Assembly (NCBI GenBank): GCA_009841165.1
Contig: VXMI01000160.1
Coordinates: 1-34,332 of the forward strand
Length of the DNA stretch: 34,332 nucleotides
DNA from: Gemmatimonadota bacterium
GTDB lineage: Bacteria; Gemmatimonadota; Gemmatimonadetes; Longimicrobiales; Gaopeijiaceae
Direction of reading: 5' to 3'
Of this stretch, positions 24,646 to 33,665 are shown one piece after another. Numbering within the stretch: the first letter of the stretch is position 1; every line of letters begins with the position of its first letter. Position numbers and translations under genes: made by a program. The notes under the pieces were generated by a model that saw only the letters and a program-made list of their open reading frames with translations, was not told the origin of the DNA and did no database searches.

Positions 24646-25766
24646 CGCAGCAGGGACCGGTAGAAGTCCTCGTACCTGGGAAGCACCGTCGCGGTGGCGA
24701 ACCGCTCGAGCGCCGCCGCTCTCCCGGTCTCGCTGAAGCGTCTCCAGACCGCAGGATCCCGTAGCAGGAAGGTGCCCGCCTCGGCGGCTTCGTCCACGGC
24801 GCCGACCGGCACGAGGAGGCCGTTCTCGCCGTGGGAGATCACCTCTGGCAAGCCTCCCGCCCGGTATCCGACGACGGGCACGCCGCAGGAGATGGCCTCC
24901 AGCGCGGCCAACCCGAACGATTCGCTGTCGCTGGTCAGCAGGAAGAGGTCCGCCAGACCGAGGAGTTCCTCTACCGAGGCGTGCTTGCCGAGAAAGACCA
25001 CGTCGCGCTCCAGCTCCAGCTCTCCGACGCGCTGGGCCGCGCGGGGGCGGTCGGGTCCGTCGCCTACCATCACCAGGCGGGCCGGGATCGTCTTTCTGAT
25101 CCGCGCGAACACCTCGATCACGTCCTGAACCCGCTTCACGGGGCGGAAGTTCGAAATGTGCATGACGATCTTCTCTCCCGCGGGCGCGAAGATCCCGCGG
25201 TGGCGCGGGTCGGAGGCGGGACGGAAGACGTCGGTGTTGACGAAGTTGGGAATCACGCGCACCCGGTCCGCCGGCACGTCGAAATCGCGCACCGTCACGT
25301 CCTTCAGGAACTCCGAGACGGCGGTGACGCCCTGTGACCGCAGGATCGAGAAGCGCGTGATGGGCTTGAACGACGGCTGCGTGCCGACCAGCGTCACGTC
25401 GGTGCCGTGCAGGGTGGTGACCAGCGGGGGGGCCGCCTCGCCGTTCAGCATCTCGCCGGCGATCCAGGCGGAGGTCGCGTGCGGGATTGCGTAGTGCACG
25501 TGCACGAGGTCGAGCCCCTCGCGCAGTGTGGTGTCGTGGATGGTGGCTGCGAGCGCAAGGGTGTAGTGGTTGTGTTCGAAGAGCGGGTAGCGTTCGATCT
25601 CGACCTCGTGGAAGTACACCCGCTCGTGGAAGCCGGACAGGCGAAACGGCTGTGCGTAGGAGATGAAGTGCACTTCGTGCCCCCGTGCGGCCAGCCCGAT
25701 TCCGAGCTCCGTCGCGACGGCGCCCGAACCGCCGTACGTCGGGTAGCAGGTGATCCCGATCTTCAT
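24642..25766 (-). CDS. bshA: GT4 glycosyltransferase, BshA-type (N-acetyl-alpha-D-glucosaminyl L-malate synthase)
   Basis: By family, transfers GlcNAc from UDP-GlcNAc to L-malate, the first step of bacillithiol synthesis. The start is the ATG at 25766 (MKIGITCYPTYGGSGAVATELG), overlapping the miaA stop as ATGA. The 374-residue product matches the BshA pattern: GGSGAVATELGIGLAARGHEVHFIS, HVHYAIPHATSAW, VTTLHGTDVTLVG, the linker VIPNFVNTDVFRP and the GT4 C-terminal DSESFGLAALEAISCGVPVV. bshB and bshC are not in the window, so bacillithiol production is inferred only. The N-terminal 39 codons of the longer frame are not used. Confidence 0.87.
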   Translation of the reverse strand: MKIGITCYPTYGGSGAVATELGIGLAARGHEVHFISYAQPFRLSGFHERVYFHEVEIERYPLFEHNHYTLALAATIHDTTLREGLDLVHVHYAIPHATSAWIAGEMLNGEAAPPLVTTLHGTDVTLVGTQPSFKPITRFSILRSQGVTAVSEFLKDVTVRDFDVPADRVRVIPNFVNTDVFRPASDPRHRGIFAPAGEKIVMHISNFRPVKRVQDVIEVFARIRKTIPARLVMVGDGPDRPRAAQRVGELELERDVVFLGKHASVEELLGLADLFLLTSDSESFGLAALEAISCGVPVVGYRAGGLPEVISHGENGLLVPVGAVDEAAEAGTFLLRDPAVWRRFSETGRAAALERFATATVLPRYEDFYRSLLR

Positions 25767-26746
25767 GTCGCCCCTCGAGCCATGCAGGATCGCCATGCAC
25801 CCACCACGGCCGCGCACTGCGCTTCCACCGGCTCCGTGCCATCGACCCCGAAGGTCCGCGGCCCCAGCTGGTGGCGGAACCACGTTCGCTGTCTGCGGGC
25901 GTATTGCCGGGTGGCCACCCGGGTGCGCTCGACCGCTTCGTCCAGGCTGATCGCGCCTGCCAGATGATCCGCCATCTCACGGTACCCCACGCCGTCCAGC
26001 CCCGGATCGGCGCGGTTGTGGCCAGCTGCCAGGAGGCGGTCCACTTCCTCGACGAAGCCCTCCTCCACCATGGTGCGCACGCGCTGACGGATCCGTGCAT
26101 CGAGGACGTCCGGCGGCACCTCGAGCAGGCACACCAGGGCAAGGAGGGGAGTGGCCTCGGTCGGCTGGCGGCGGTGCCACGCGGACAGGGGCCTGCCGGT
26201 CAGAAGAGCGACCGAGATCGTGCGAACCATGCGCTGCCTGCCCCCTTGTGCCGTGACCCGGGCCCGGGCGGGATCGAGAAGTCGGACCCAGCGTTCGAGT
26301 TCGGATCCCGGCAGATTGCCCAGGAACTCCTCCAGGGTTGTGCGGCGCCCGGAATCGAGCGGCGGCTCCCGGAAGATCGGGTCGGTCAGGACTTTGAGAA
26401 AGAAGCCGGTACCCCCGACGAGCAGCGCGACCCTGCCCCGTCCCCTGATTTCCCGGATCCAGCGGCGCGCGTCCCGGCCGAACTGGCCGGCGCTGTACCG
26501 TTCCCCGGGGTCCCGTATGTCCAGGCCGTGGTGCGGGACGACCGCCCGCTCGTCCGGGTTCGCCTTGGCCGTGCCGACATCCATGCCGCGGTAGATCTGC
26601 CGCGAGTCCATCGAGATGATCTCGCCGCCGATCTGTGTGGCCACGCGGAGCGAGAGCGCCGTCTTCCCTGTGCCGGTGGGACCCACGATGGCCAGGAAGT
26701 CGGGCTCTGCCGACTCACGTGCGCCCGAAGCTCCGCCGGAGTTCAT
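25763..26746 (-). CDS. miaA: tRNA dimethylallyltransferase
   Basis: Adds the isopentenyl group to A37 of tRNAs that read U-starting codons. The 327-residue product has the P-loop GPTGTGKTALS (about 22-32), SMDSRQIYRGMDVGTAK, HHGLDIRDPGERYSAGQF, VGGTGFF and the region LDGVGYREMADHLAG, then the RQRTWFR segment. The start ATG at 26746 overlaps the end of mutL by 32 bp. A shorter start would lose only the variable N-terminal Ser/Gly/Glu-rich tail. The length is within the family range. Confidence 0.95.
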   Translation of the reverse strand: MNSGGASGARESAEPDFLAIVGPTGTGKTALSLRVATQIGGEIISMDSRQIYRGMDVGTAKANPDERAVVPHHGLDIRDPGERYSAGQFGRDARRWIREIRGRGRVALLVGGTGFFLKVLTDPIFREPPLDSGRRTTLEEFLGNLPGSELERWVRLLDPARARVTAQGGRQRMVRTISVALLTGRPLSAWHRRQPTEATPLLALVCLLEVPPDVLDARIRQRVRTMVEEGFVEEVDRLLAAGHNRADPGLDGVGYREMADHLAGAISLDEAVERTRVATRQYARRQRTWFRHQLGPRTFGVDGTEPVEAQCAAVVGAWRSCMARGAT

Positions 26747-28496
26747 CGAGTCTGAGGTTCACGGTCGTGGGCCGGCCGTGGATGTCGTGATAGGGCAGCT
26801 CGGTCGCGAAGAGCTGGTCGAACAGTTCCTGCATCTCCTCGTCGGACAGCTTCTGCCCCGCCTTGATGGCTGCCTTGCAGGCAAAGCTCATCGCTACCCG
26901 CTCGTTCTGGTTTCGCGCGCCCTTCATCAGTTCCGAGCCGTGGACGAGCTCGTCGATCATCTCGCGCATGCACCTTTCGGCGTCGAAGTAGGCGTGCGGA
27001 CTCGGCACGGCCTGGACCAGAAGCGCGCCGTCGCCGAAGCGCTCGAACTCGAAGCCTAGCCGCGTCAACGGCGCACGCACCGACTCGACTACATCCATTT
27101 CCGGCCCGGAAAGGCGGATCGTGAAGGGAAAGAGCAGTCGCTGTCCCTGCCCGTCCCTGCGCTCGAAGCCCGCGATGATCCGCTCGTAGAGGACTCGTTC
27201 GTGCGCCGCGTGCTGGTCCACGATGATCACGCCGTCCCGTGTTTCGGCCAGGATGAAGCTGTTGTGGACCTGCAGGAGCGCCGGGCGGGGTGCGCGCTGT
27301 GTCGACGCCTCGTCCCCGACGTCTTCAACACCGCTCGCGGCGCCGCGGAACAGCTGCATCTGCCCGCGATCGCCATCGCCCGATTCGGCCGCGGCGTCCG
27401 TGCGGTCGGTCCGGCCCGCACCGGGTACGGGCCCACTCCCGCGGGTGCCGGTACCCTCCCGGACCATCTCCGGGCCGGTGTCCCACCTGGCCGCCGATTC
27501 GATCCCCTCGAGCGTCTCGCGCACCGCAGCCTCGACGAAGCCCTCGACTTGGCGGCGGCTCCGGAACCTTACCTCGGCCTTGCCAGGATGGACGTTCACG
27601 TCGACCTCGACCCGAGGCATGCCAAGGAACAGAAAAAGCCAGGGACGGGTGCCCTCCGGCACCGTGGTGCGGTAGCCGCGATCGGCGGCCGCGACGAGGC
27701 GCCCGTCGCGGAAGGGGCGCCCGTTGACGAACAGGTGGCTGCGCCGAAACCCGGGCCGGGCGAGATCGGGCCGCTGGATCACGCCCACCAGGCGCAGATC
27801 GCCCTGCCCTGTGGAGAGGTCGATCAGGCCGGCCTTTTCGGCGTCCTTCCAGATGGCCTCGACGCGGGATCGCAACCCCCGCTCCGCCGGCAGGTCGAGC
27901 ACCGTGCGACCCCCGGATTCGAAGACGAAGCGGGTACCCTGGTGGGCCAGTGCCAGAGAGTGGATCACGTCGCTCACCGCCCTCGTCTCGGCAGGTACGC
28001 TGGCCAGGAACCTCGCCCGCACCGGCGTGTTGAGGAAGAGATTCGCGACATCGACGGTCGTGCCGCGGCGCCGGGCCACGTCCTCGACCCCCTGCATGCG
28101 TCCGGCCAGCACTCGGAGCCGCGTCCCGACCTCCTCACCCTCGGCGGCCGTCTCGATCGTCAGGCGGGATACAGCTGCAATCGACGGGAGCGCTTCGCCC
28201 CGGAAACCCAGCGTGTGAATCTCCCGGAGCTCCTCGGCGCGGCGGATCTTGCTGGTGGCGTGGCGGTCCAGACAGACCAGGGCATCCTCCCGCGTCATGC
28301 CGCACCCGTCGTCCGACACGCGGATGCGTCCCTTGCCGCCCCGTTCGATCGAGACGCGCACCGTCCGCGCCCCGGCATCCAGCGCGTTTTCCAGGAGCTC
28401 CTTGACGACCGAGGCGGGCCGCTCCACCACCTCTCCGGCCGCGATCTGGTTGGCCACGTGGTCGGGGAGGACCCGGATTCGCGGGCGCGCCACCAT
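26715..28496 (-). CDS. mutL: DNA mismatch repair protein MutL
   Basis: Couples mismatch recognition by MutS to strand incision. The 593-residue product has the GHKL ATPase at the N-terminus (ELLENALDAG at 33-42, DDGCGM at 62-67, TLGFRGEALPSI at 95-106). The transducer domain ends near 330, then comes a Gly/Asp/Arg-rich linker (about 335-405) and the dimerisation domain. The DQHAAHERVLYE motif at 427-438 fits the endonuclease metal site (DQHA-x2-E-x4-E). The SFACKAAIKAG motif is present, but the usual CPHGRP appears as DIHGRP, so one metal-binding cysteine is missing. It is followed closely by miaA and preceded by tatD. Confidence 0.96.
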   Translation of the reverse strand: MVARPRIRVLPDHVANQIAAGEVVERPASVVKELLENALDAGARTVRVSIERGGKGRIRVSDDGCGMTREDALVCLDRHATSKIRRAEELREIHTLGFRGEALPSIAAVSRLTIETAAEGEEVGTRLRVLAGRMQGVEDVARRRGTTVDVANLFLNTPVRARFLASVPAETRAVSDVIHSLALAHQGTRFVFESGGRTVLDLPAERGLRSRVEAIWKDAEKAGLIDLSTGQGDLRLVGVIQRPDLARPGFRRSHLFVNGRPFRDGRLVAAADRGYRTTVPEGTRPWLFLFLGMPRVEVDVNVHPGKAEVRFRSRRQVEGFVEAAVRETLEGIESAARWDTGPEMVREGTGTRGSGPVPGAGRTDRTDAAAESGDGDRGQMQLFRGAASGVEDVGDEASTQRAPRPALLQVHNSFILAETRDGVIIVDQHAAHERVLYERIIAGFERRDGQGQRLLFPFTIRLSGPEMDVVESVRAPLTRLGFEFERFGDGALLVQAVPSPHAYFDAERCMREMIDELVHGSELMKGARNQNERVAMSFACKAAIKAGQKLSDEEMQELFDQLFATELPYHDIHGRPTTVNLRLDELRRSFGRT

Positions 28497-28504
28497 GGAG
28501 GCCC

Positions 28505-29284
28505 TCAGTTCTTCGGGCTGTCTCCCGGCAGCCCGAAGAAGCGCTCCGTGTTGGCCCAGCTGTCCCCGGCCACTTTCTCCAGCGTCTCGTCACGCAGCCG
28601 GGCCAATGCTTCGGCGACATGGACGACGAACGCGGGCTCGTTGCGCCGACCCCGTTTCGGAACCGGGGCAAGATAGGGGCAATCCGTCTCGATCATGTAT
28701 CGGTCCGAGGGCACCATCCGGGCCAACGCGGCGTCGAAGCTCCTGAAGCTCGCTATTCCCGTGAACGAAACAAACCACCCCGCTTCCATGGCCACCTCCA
28801 GAAGCCAGGCAGGGCCCGTGAAGCAGTGCAGCACCCCGGTCACGCGTCCGGCGCATTCCCGCAGGACTGCTGCCGTATCGTCCGCGGCCTCGCGGGAGTG
28901 GACGACCAGGGGCAACCCCAGTTCCTCGGCAAGGCGGACGTGCCGCGCAAAGCTCTGCCGCTGCGCCTCGCGGGGTGCGTTGTCGTAGTAGTAGTCCAGC
29001 CCGGTCTCGCCGATCGCCACACACCGCCTGTGAGACGCCACGTCACGGACCGTCCCGGTTTCCGGGGTGGGCCAGGACGCGACCGAGTGGGGATGGATTC
29101 CGGCGGAACACCACACGTCGTCGTGGCGGCAGGCGAGTGCGAGGGCGTCCAGCGAATCCTCCTGGTTCGAGGCGATCGAGACGATGCGGGCAACGGATGC
29201 CTCGCGAGCCCTCTCGAGGACCGCCTTGCGGTCCGGAAGGAAGGCGGGGTCGGTCAGATGGCAGTGGGAGTCCGCAAACCTCAC
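28505..29284 (-). CDS. tatD: TatD-family metal-dependent DNase
   Basis: Metallohydrolase of the TIM-barrel TatD family (DNase or D-Tyr-tRNA-related hydrolase in different species). The 259-residue product has the metal ligands in DSHCHLTD (His7, His9), GETGLDYYYD, VVHSRE, GVLHCFTGP and ETDCPYLAPVP. The GTG start at 29284 overlaps the secF stop (GTGA), and the gene ends 8 bp before mutL. The exact substrate in this organism is not known. Confidence 0.94.
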   Translation of the reverse strand: MRFADSHCHLTDPAFLPDRKAVLERAREASVARIVSIASNQEDSLDALALACRHDDVWCSAGIHPHSVASWPTPETGTVRDVASHRRCVAIGETGLDYYYDNAPREAQRQSFARHVRLAEELGLPLVVHSREAADDTAAVLRECAGRVTGVLHCFTGPAWLLEVAMEAGWFVSFTGIASFRSFDAALARMVPSDRYMIETDCPYLAPVPKRGRRNEPAFVVHVAEALARLRDETLEKVAGDSWANTERFFGLPGDSPKN

Positions 29285-30243
29285 ACCGCGGCTGCTCTCC
29301 TCGCCTTGGCCTTCTGTTTGTCGCGAACATCCCCGGTACCGTACCGCTTCTGGATTTCGAGGAGCGCGGGAGACGCGATGAATATGGACGAGTAGGTCCC
29401 GATCAGCACGCCGAGGATCAGCACCATGGTGAAGTCCCGGATGACGGCCCCTCCCAACACCAGCAGGGAGAAAAGCACGCCCAGCGTGGTGCCCGAGGTG
29501 AGGACCGTTCGGGGCAGGGTCTCGTTGATCGATCGGTTCACCAGCTTGTAGGGGTCCTCGCGGCGTCCCCCGCGCGCATTGAGGTTCTCACGGATGCGGT
29601 CGAACACGACGATCGTGTCGTTCAACGAGTACCCCACGATCGTCAGCAGCGCCGCGACGGTCGGCAGCGAGATCTCGACGCGGAAGAGCGCGAGAAGTCC
29701 CAGGACGATGAGGATGTCGTGCGTGGTCGCGATCACCGAGGCCACGCCGAAGCGGAACTCGAAGCGGATGGCGATATACAGAAGCGTCAGGAAGAGGGAG
29801 AAGATGATCGCCAGCGCGGCCCTGCCCTGCAGTTCCTCGCCGATCTTGGCGCCTACCGACTCCGTGCGCACGACCTCGAAGCGGTCCTCGCCGTAACTCG
29901 CGGCGATCTGCTCCGAGAGGCCCGCAGCTACAACGTCGATGCTCACTCCCTCCTCCACGGCCGCGCGGATCACATAGTCGCCTTCACCGCCGAAGCTCGT
30001 GATGGTCGGGGCCTGCGTGCCCCCCAGCGCGTCGCGCAACTCGGTGTCGTCCGTGGGAGGATCGAAGGCCACCTGCACCAGAACCCCCCCGGTGAAGTCG
30101 ACTCCGTAGTTCTGCCAGTTGCCGATGGTGGCGAAGTTGACCACCATGGCCACCATCCCGGCCGCGAGAACGCTGGCCGAGACCACGTATGCCTTGCGGC
30201 GCATGTCGATGAAACCGTACTTCGCGTCGTGAAAAAGCCACAT
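29281..30243 (-). CDS. secF: Protein translocase subunit SecF
   Basis: With SecD forms the membrane complex that uses the proton gradient to assist SecYEG export. The 320-residue product has six predicted transmembrane segments, the conserved VDFTGG near residue 50, a periplasmic domain to about 140, and the C-terminal core with IRFEFRFGVASVIATTHDI and GYSLNDTIVVFDRIREN. The C-terminal tail is basic. It is 49 bp after secD. Confidence 0.96.
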   Translation of the reverse strand: MWLFHDAKYGFIDMRRKAYVVSASVLAAGMVAMVVNFATIGNWQNYGVDFTGGVLVQVAFDPPTDDTELRDALGGTQAPTITSFGGEGDYVIRAAVEEGVSIDVVAAGLSEQIAASYGEDRFEVVRTESVGAKIGEELQGRAALAIIFSLFLTLLYIAIRFEFRFGVASVIATTHDILIVLGLLALFRVEISLPTVAALLTIVGYSLNDTIVVFDRIRENLNARGGRREDPYKLVNRSINETLPRTVLTSGTTLGVLFSLLVLGGAVIRDFTMVLILGVLIGTYSSIFIASPALLEIQKRYGTGDVRDKQKAKARRAAAV

Positions 30244-30292
30244 GGCTGGTCTGTCCCCGATTGCTGGCTGATGCCGTTCCCGAGTGCCGATC

Positions 30293-31975
30293 CTAGATGC
30301 TGATGGGGTCCGAACCGCGTTTCCTGGTCAGGTAGATCAGGAAGAGCGTGCGGGTCACATAGAGCGCCGAGAAGAACGAGGCCACGATTCCGATACAAAG
30401 CGTGACCGCGAACCCCCGCACCGGTCCGGTCCCGAACTGGAAGAGGATCAGACCTGTGATGAGCGTGGTGATGTTGGCGTCCACGATTGCGGACAATGCG
30501 TTGCCGAAGCCTTCGTCGACCGCTGTCCGGGGTGCGCGCCGGCGTTCCAGTTCCTCCCGAATGCGCTCGAAGATCAGGACGTTGGCGTCGACCGCCATCC
30601 CGATGGACAGGATCAGCCCCGCGATCCCCGGCAGTGTAAGCGTGGCGTTCAGCGCGGACAGGCCTCCCAGGACCAGCATGAGGTAGATCGCGAGCGCAGC
30701 GACGGCCAGGATCCCGGCCATCCTGTAGTAGACCATCATGATCACGAGGACCGCGATCACGCCCACGATGCCTGCCATCTGCCCCTGCTCGATCGAGTCC
30801 GCACCCAGCGACGGGCCGACGGTTCGCTCTTCCATGATGCTCAGCGGCGCCGGCAACGCACCGGCGCGCAGCACCAGCGCCAGGTCGGTGGCCTCGGACA
30901 TGTCCGCGGAACCCAGGTCGATCGTCCCGCGGGCCCCGATGCGGTCGCGCACCACCGGCGCGCTCACTACCTCGCCGTCGAGGACGATCGCGATCCGATT
31001 GCCGATGTTCGCCGCCGTCAACCGCTGAAAATCCCGGCCGCCGCGCCGGTTCAGCTCGAAGAGCACCTGCGGCTGGTTGAACTGCTGGTCCCGGTTCGCG
31101 GTCGCGTCATCGAGTTGGTCGCCGGTGAGGAAGGCGTCTTCCTCGAGCACGTAGAGTTCGCGGTAGAACCTGCCGGCGCGCGGAATCGAGTCCCACCCCC
31201 ACTGGAGGCTGACACCTCGCGGAAGCGCCCGCTGGAACTCGGGCAGGGCCATGAACGCCGTCGCATCATCGATGTCCTCGGCGTCGACGAGGTAGGTCCC
31301 CACCTCGCCGGTGTTGAGGAGTCCCGAGAAGGGGCGGAAGTTGACCTCGCCCATTTCGTCGCCGGACTCGTCCTCGGCCGTCGCCTCCTCTTCGGGCGTT
31401 GCGGTCGCGGGGTCCGCCGCCGCATCGGGGTCGGAGGCAGCCACGCTGTCTTCCGCCGACGCCGAGTCGGAAGGGGTGTTGAAAAGCAGCTGTTCGATCG
31501 AGGAGGCGCCGGCCTCCCCCGCTTCGGTGTCCCGCCCCATCTCGCGCAGCGTCTCCGCGCCCAGGGCGACCACGACGGCCCGGTCCAACCTCTCCAGAGC
31601 CTGGTCGACATCGGTGTTCGGGAGCACCAGCTTCCATTCGAGGAACGCCTGCTGGTTGATGATCTCCTTGGCCCGCGACTCGTCATCCAGCCCCGCAAGC
31701 TCGACGATGATGCGGTCGGAGCCGCTCCTCTGGATCAGCGGCTCCTCGACACCGAACTCATCAACGCGCGTGCGAATGATCCGCTCCGCGCGTTCGATGG
31801 CGCTTGCCTTCGCCTCCGGCGTGAGCGTGCCGTCGGGGTCGTCGATCTCGAGCACGAGGTGCATGCCCCCCTGCAGATCGAGGCCCAGCTTGAGGCCCTC
31901 GGTGACGTAGTATCCGATCGCAATGCCCAGCGCCGCCAGTATGACAATCAGCCGGACACGAAATGACTTCAGCAT
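30293..31975 (-). CDS. secD: Protein translocase subunit SecD, with acidic insertion
   Basis: Partner of SecF. The 560-residue product has an N-terminal transmembrane helix, LGLDLQGGMHLVLEI (30-44), then the P1 periplasmic domain, and a C-terminal five-helix part with DANVLIFERIREEL. Between residues about 150 and 210 there is an Asp/Glu/Ala/Ser-rich, low-complexity insertion that most SecD proteins lack. yajC, often next to secD, is absent from the sequence upstream. The ATG has a GGGAGCACC site before it. It appears to be the first gene of the long run down to coaX. Confidence 0.96.
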   Translation of the reverse strand: MLKSFRVRLIVILAALGIAIGYYVTEGLKLGLDLQGGMHLVLEIDDPDGTLTPEAKASAIERAERIIRTRVDEFGVEEPLIQRSGSDRIIVELAGLDDESRAKEIINQQAFLEWKLVLPNTDVDQALERLDRAVVVALGAETLREMGRDTEAGEAGASSIEQLLFNTPSDSASAEDSVAASDPDAAADPATATPEEEATAEDESGDEMGEVNFRPFSGLLNTGEVGTYLVDAEDIDDATAFMALPEFQRALPRGVSLQWGWDSIPRAGRFYRELYVLEEDAFLTGDQLDDATANRDQQFNQPQVLFELNRRGGRDFQRLTAANIGNRIAIVLDGEVVSAPVVRDRIGARGTIDLGSADMSEATDLALVLRAGALPAPLSIMEERTVGPSLGADSIEQGQMAGIVGVIAVLVIMMVYYRMAGILAVAALAIYLMLVLGGLSALNATLTLPGIAGLILSIGMAVDANVLIFERIREELERRRAPRTAVDEGFGNALSAIVDANITTLITGLILFQFGTGPVRGFAVTLCIGIVASFFSALYVTRTLFLIYLTRKRGSDPISI

Positions 31976-32026
31976 GGTGCTCCCTTGACTCCTCCTGAAC
32001 CCCTGGCCGCCGCGCGGTAGATTCGG

Positions 32027-32055
32027 AACTTCGCCCGGCCCGGAAATAGTGTCAA
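32027..32055 (-). promoter_or_regulatory. Candidate promoter for the secD-to-coaX run
   Basis: On the minus strand TTGACA (32050-32055) is followed 17 bp later by GAAGTT (32027-32032), a poor -10. The perfect -35 with the following CT (TTGACACT) matches those at infC and groES. The leader would be about 45 nt. The rest of the 290-bp gap 31976-32265 has no further recognisable element apart from the plus-strand promoter described separately. Confidence 0.4.
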
Positions 32056-32229
32056 TCGCCTACGGGCGGTATGGGCGTTCGCTTCATTCCCGTTTGGGCC
32101 CGCAGGCGTCGCCGCGGGCGTGCGCGTGGTCTGCTTGCGCGGCCGTCCGATTCGACCAATCGGTTGTCACGTCAGTGTTTGGCCGCCATTTCGACTTCTT
32201 TTAGCCAGCCGACGGCAATCGCGGGCGTC

Positions 32230-32259
32230 TTGTCACTGCGCCGGGTCAACCGGTAGCAT
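32230..32259 (+). promoter_or_regulatory. Candidate promoter for leaderless metallo-beta-lactamase gene
   Basis: TTGTCA (32230-32235, five of six) and TAGCAT (32254-32259, four of six) are 18 bp apart on the plus strand. The ATG at 32266 lies 6 nt after the -10 box, so the transcript would start at or next to the initiation codon, and no Shine-Dalgarno is seen. This fits leaderless initiation. Confidence 0.5.
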
Positions 32260-32265
32260 TCCCGC

Positions 32266-33654
32266 ATGTCCCAACGGAGCATGCCAGCGCCCCGAAGTGC
32301 TGCGCCCCGCGCGATCGCGCTTGTCGCGGCCGGGTTGGCCACGTGCGCGCTTCTCGCCGTGGCTGTCGGCGCGGTGTTTCCGCAGGCTCCCCGCGACGGA
32401 CACCCGGACGGTCTCCACGCCTCGGAGGCCGCAATCGGCAGCGCCGCCCTCTCCCCTCCCTCGGACACCGTCCTGCGCGTGACCTTCCTGGATGTGGGCC
32501 AGGGGGATGCCGTGCTGCTCCAGGCGCCCGAGGGGCAGACCGCGCTCGTCGATGCGGGGCGGCACGATGTGGTGCCGCTGTTGAGGGAGCTGGGCGTGGA
32601 GCGGATCGATCTGCTGGTGGCGACGCATCCGCATGCGGATCACATCGGGGGGATGGCGCGCGTGATCGAGTCGATGCCCGTGCGCTTCTACATGGACAAC
32701 GGCGATCCGCATTCGACGGCGACCTACCGGCGGCTGCTGGCTGCCCTCGATGCGCGGCCGGAGATCACGTACCTGGAAGCGCTGCCGAGGACGATCTCGC
32801 TGGGGAGCGCGGAGATCGAGGTGCTGCCGCTGTTGCCGCGCGGGACGATGGACCACAACGATCGGTCGGTAACGCTTGTGGTGCGTTTCGGAAGCTTCAC
32901 CGCGTTCCTGAGCGGCGATTCGGAGATCCGGCAGCTGACGGATCTGGTGGGCCGCGGTGTCGTTCCCCGGATGACGCTGCTGAAGGCGCCACATCACGGA
33001 AGCGACAACGGCTTTACGCCGGGTTTCCTGCAGGCCGGACGGCCCGAGGTGGTCGTGATCTCGGTGGGCAGGAACAGCTATGGGCACCCCAGGGCAGCTG
33101 CGCTGAGCGCGTATGCGGGGATCGGGGCCAGGGTGTTTCGTACGGACATCGACGGGCATGTGGCCATACACGGGTACCGGGATGGCGGGTACGGGGTGGC
33201 ACGCGGGCAGCAGGTGGCATGGCTGGCGACAGTAAGCACGGGCGACCGGGACCGGATTCGGTTGGGGGAGGCGTTTGGCCCGGCGGCGGTCGTCGGTGGG
33301 GGCGCGGCCGCGGCCGCGGCGACCGGTGCCAGGGTGCGGGTGAGCGTGCACGCCGACGCGCCCGGTGACGACCACCGGAACCTCAACGGGGAATACGCGG
33401 TATTGCAGAATCAGGAGGACCGGGACCTGGCCATCGCCGGGTGGACGCTCTGCGACGACGCCAACCATTGCTTCCGGTTTCCGGCGGGGGCGGTTCTGGC
33501 GACCGGCGGCACGGTTGTCGTCTACACCGGTCCGGGACGGCCCGATGGCGAGCGCTACTACATGGGCATGGGGAGGGCGGTGTGGAACAACAACGGCGAT
33601 ACGGCGACACTGCGCGACGGAACGGGCGCGACGGTGGTCGTGTTCCGGTACTGA
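32266..33654 (+). CDS. Exported metallo-beta-lactamase/lamin-tail domain protein (ComEC C-terminal-like)
   Basis: Predicted extracytoplasmic metallohydrolase. The 462-residue product has an N-terminal membrane or signal segment (about 15-38), then a metallo-beta-lactamase domain like the C-terminal part of ComEC/Rec2: VTFLDVGQGDAVLL, HPHADHIGG at 121-129 (HxHxDH), FLSGDSE and APHHGSDNGF. It lacks the ComEC membrane channel. A Gly/Ala linker (about 335-355) leads to a lamin-tail/LTD beta-sandwich (about 357-462: LNGEYAVLQNQEDRDLAIAGWTLCDD...NNNGDTATLRDGTGATV). Some nucleases in this group act on extracellular DNA, but the substrate here is inferred. It is followed by a DUF3006-like gene, a common pairing. 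Confidence 0.87.
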   Translation: MSQRSMPAPRSAAPRAIALVAAGLATCALLAVAVGAVFPQAPRDGHPDGLHASEAAIGSAALSPPSDTVLRVTFLDVGQGDAVLLQAPEGQTALVDAGRHDVVPLLRELGVERIDLLVATHPHADHIGGMARVIESMPVRFYMDNGDPHSTATYRRLLAALDARPEITYLEALPRTISLGSAEIEVLPLLPRGTMDHNDRSVTLVVRFGSFTAFLSGDSEIRQLTDLVGRGVVPRMTLLKAPHHGSDNGFTPGFLQAGRPEVVVISVGRNSYGHPRAAALSAYAGIGARVFRTDIDGHVAIHGYRDGGYGVARGQQVAWLATVSTGDRDRIRLGEAFGPAAVVGGGAAAAAATGARVRVSVHADAPGDDHRNLNGEYAVLQNQEDRDLAIAGWTLCDDANHCFRFPAGAVLATGGTVVVYTGPGRPDGERYYMGMGRAVWNNNGDTATLRDGTGATVVVFRY

Positions 33655-33665
33655 GGCGTCGGTAC

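Noticed and set aside
31976-32265. yajC upstream of secD
   Set aside because: No small hydrophobic ORF matching YajC in this gap; the short frames here are Arg-rich shadows.
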